Source: Mediterraneibacter glycyrrhizinilyticus (GTDB lineage: Bacteria > Bacillota > Clostridia > Lachnospirales > Lachnospiraceae). Taken from it: a DNA stretch of 64,000 nucleotides. The notes beneath the pieces are model-generated. The model did not search any database. It worked only from the letters and a program-made list of their open reading frames with translations, and was not told where the DNA came from. Where the stretch lies: NCBI RefSeq assembly GCF_016902345.1, contig NZ_JACJLR010000002.1, positions 62,001 to 126,000 of the forward strand, in the 5' to 3' direction. Made by a program: the position numbers and the translations under genes. Shown piece after piece: positions 63,715 to 64,000 of the stretch (position 1 is its first letter; every line of letters starts with the position of its first letter).

Positions 63715-64000
63715 ATGTTGGGAAAAAGATTGAAAAAGCAGGGGATCGCACTGGCCTTATCCGTCATTTTGGCTTCGGGCGGCCTGGGGGCACTTGTGCC
63801 GGCCTATGAGGCAGAGGCGGAGGAATCCTACGGGACGGCATCGGAGGTGCCGTCTTATGAAGGACGTCCGTCAGTACACGATTACGGCAAATCCGGAGAT
63901 GACCCGGAGACAGCGGAAGATGAATCGGCGATCGTGGCGAATGACGATCTCATGAAATCAGCGTCATATCAGGAATCGACCAAGTATGACCTGAAGGCAA
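63715..64000 (+). CDS. Secreted protein, 3' end outside window
   Basis: The first 95 codons only. A Sec signal peptide is clear: basic start KRLKKQG, hydrophobic IALALSVILASGGLGALVPA, then a likely cleavage near AEAEE. The mature start is acidic and low in complexity (EGRPSVHDYGKSGDDPETAEDESA). No domain is visible yet; a large surface or secreted enzyme is possible. AGAGGAGG sits six bases before ATG 63715 (ATG 63709 is too close). A -10-like TATAAT is near 63627. Confidence 0.7.
   Translation, partial: MLGKRLKKQGIALALSVILASGGLGALVPAYEAEAEESYGTASEVPSYEGRPSVHDYGKSGDDPETAEDESAIVANDDLMKSASYQESTKYDLKA

Overview
The window reads as chromosome of a gut-type, Gram-positive anaerobe of the class Clostridia, most likely a member of the Lachnospiraceae. 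This rests on the clostridial gene order tig-clpP-clpX-lon-ysxC, a class 3 fructose-1,6-bisphosphatase, rubredoxin, an ECF vitamin-type transporter, strong AGGAGG ribosome binding sites, and many AraC-type regulators beside sugar genes. The genus cannot be fixed from the sequence alone. I see no rRNA, tRNA or CRISPR array.

Positions 1-24300 are mostly core genes on the + strand: the end of fbp, a group 2 sigma factor, an Asp-rich lipoprotein, an orphan HisA of the eukaryotic type, secA, prfB with its programmed frameshift, homoserine dehydrogenase with an ApgM-like putative homoserine kinase, small regulatory and repair-type genes, the tig-clpP-clpX-lon-ysxC block, an AI-2E family permease, rubredoxin, and a four-gene ECF transporter/PHP operon. 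Positions 24300-29100 hold an RpiR regulator, an AraC regulator with a membrane protein, a broken D,D-carboxypeptidase behind a promoter carrying BlaI-type boxes, and a FliB-like cysteine-cluster protein.

Positions 29200-40100 form a hexuronate region: uxaC, two KDG kinases, KDPG aldolase, an IclR regulator with two matching palindromic operators, an AraC regulator, a HAD phosphatase, a GH3 glycosidase with a variant NagZ-type dyad, and a GPH sugar symporter. The missing middle steps, mannonate dehydratase and an SDR fructuronate reductase, lie at 50800-52800. The whole route from glucuronate to pyruvate plus glyceraldehyde-3-phosphate is thus encoded, but in separate loci. An insertion sequence with a frameshifted transposase sits directly upstream of uxuA.

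Positions 40400-48200 carry DUF3737 and DUF2325 genes, an S1-domain protein, a CBS/DRTGG pyrophosphatase, a flavin reductase, enolase and an MFS transporter. The DUF2325 gene and enolase share a promoter layout with the same GTTAG-N6-CTAAC operator just after the -10 box and a Fur-like element upstream, which suggests a small metal-responsive regulon. Positions 53000-64000 hold a MATE exporter with an AraC regulator, a carbohydrate ABC importer (binding protein plus two permeases, no ATPase), another AraC regulator, a GH2 beta-galactosidase and the start of a secreted protein.

No single gene is an obviously new system. The best leads are the shared DUF2325/enolase operator, the BlaI-box carboxypeptidase remnant, the orphan eukaryotic-type HisA, the ECF transporter paired with a PHP hydrolase, and the IS that separates uxuAB from its upstream region.
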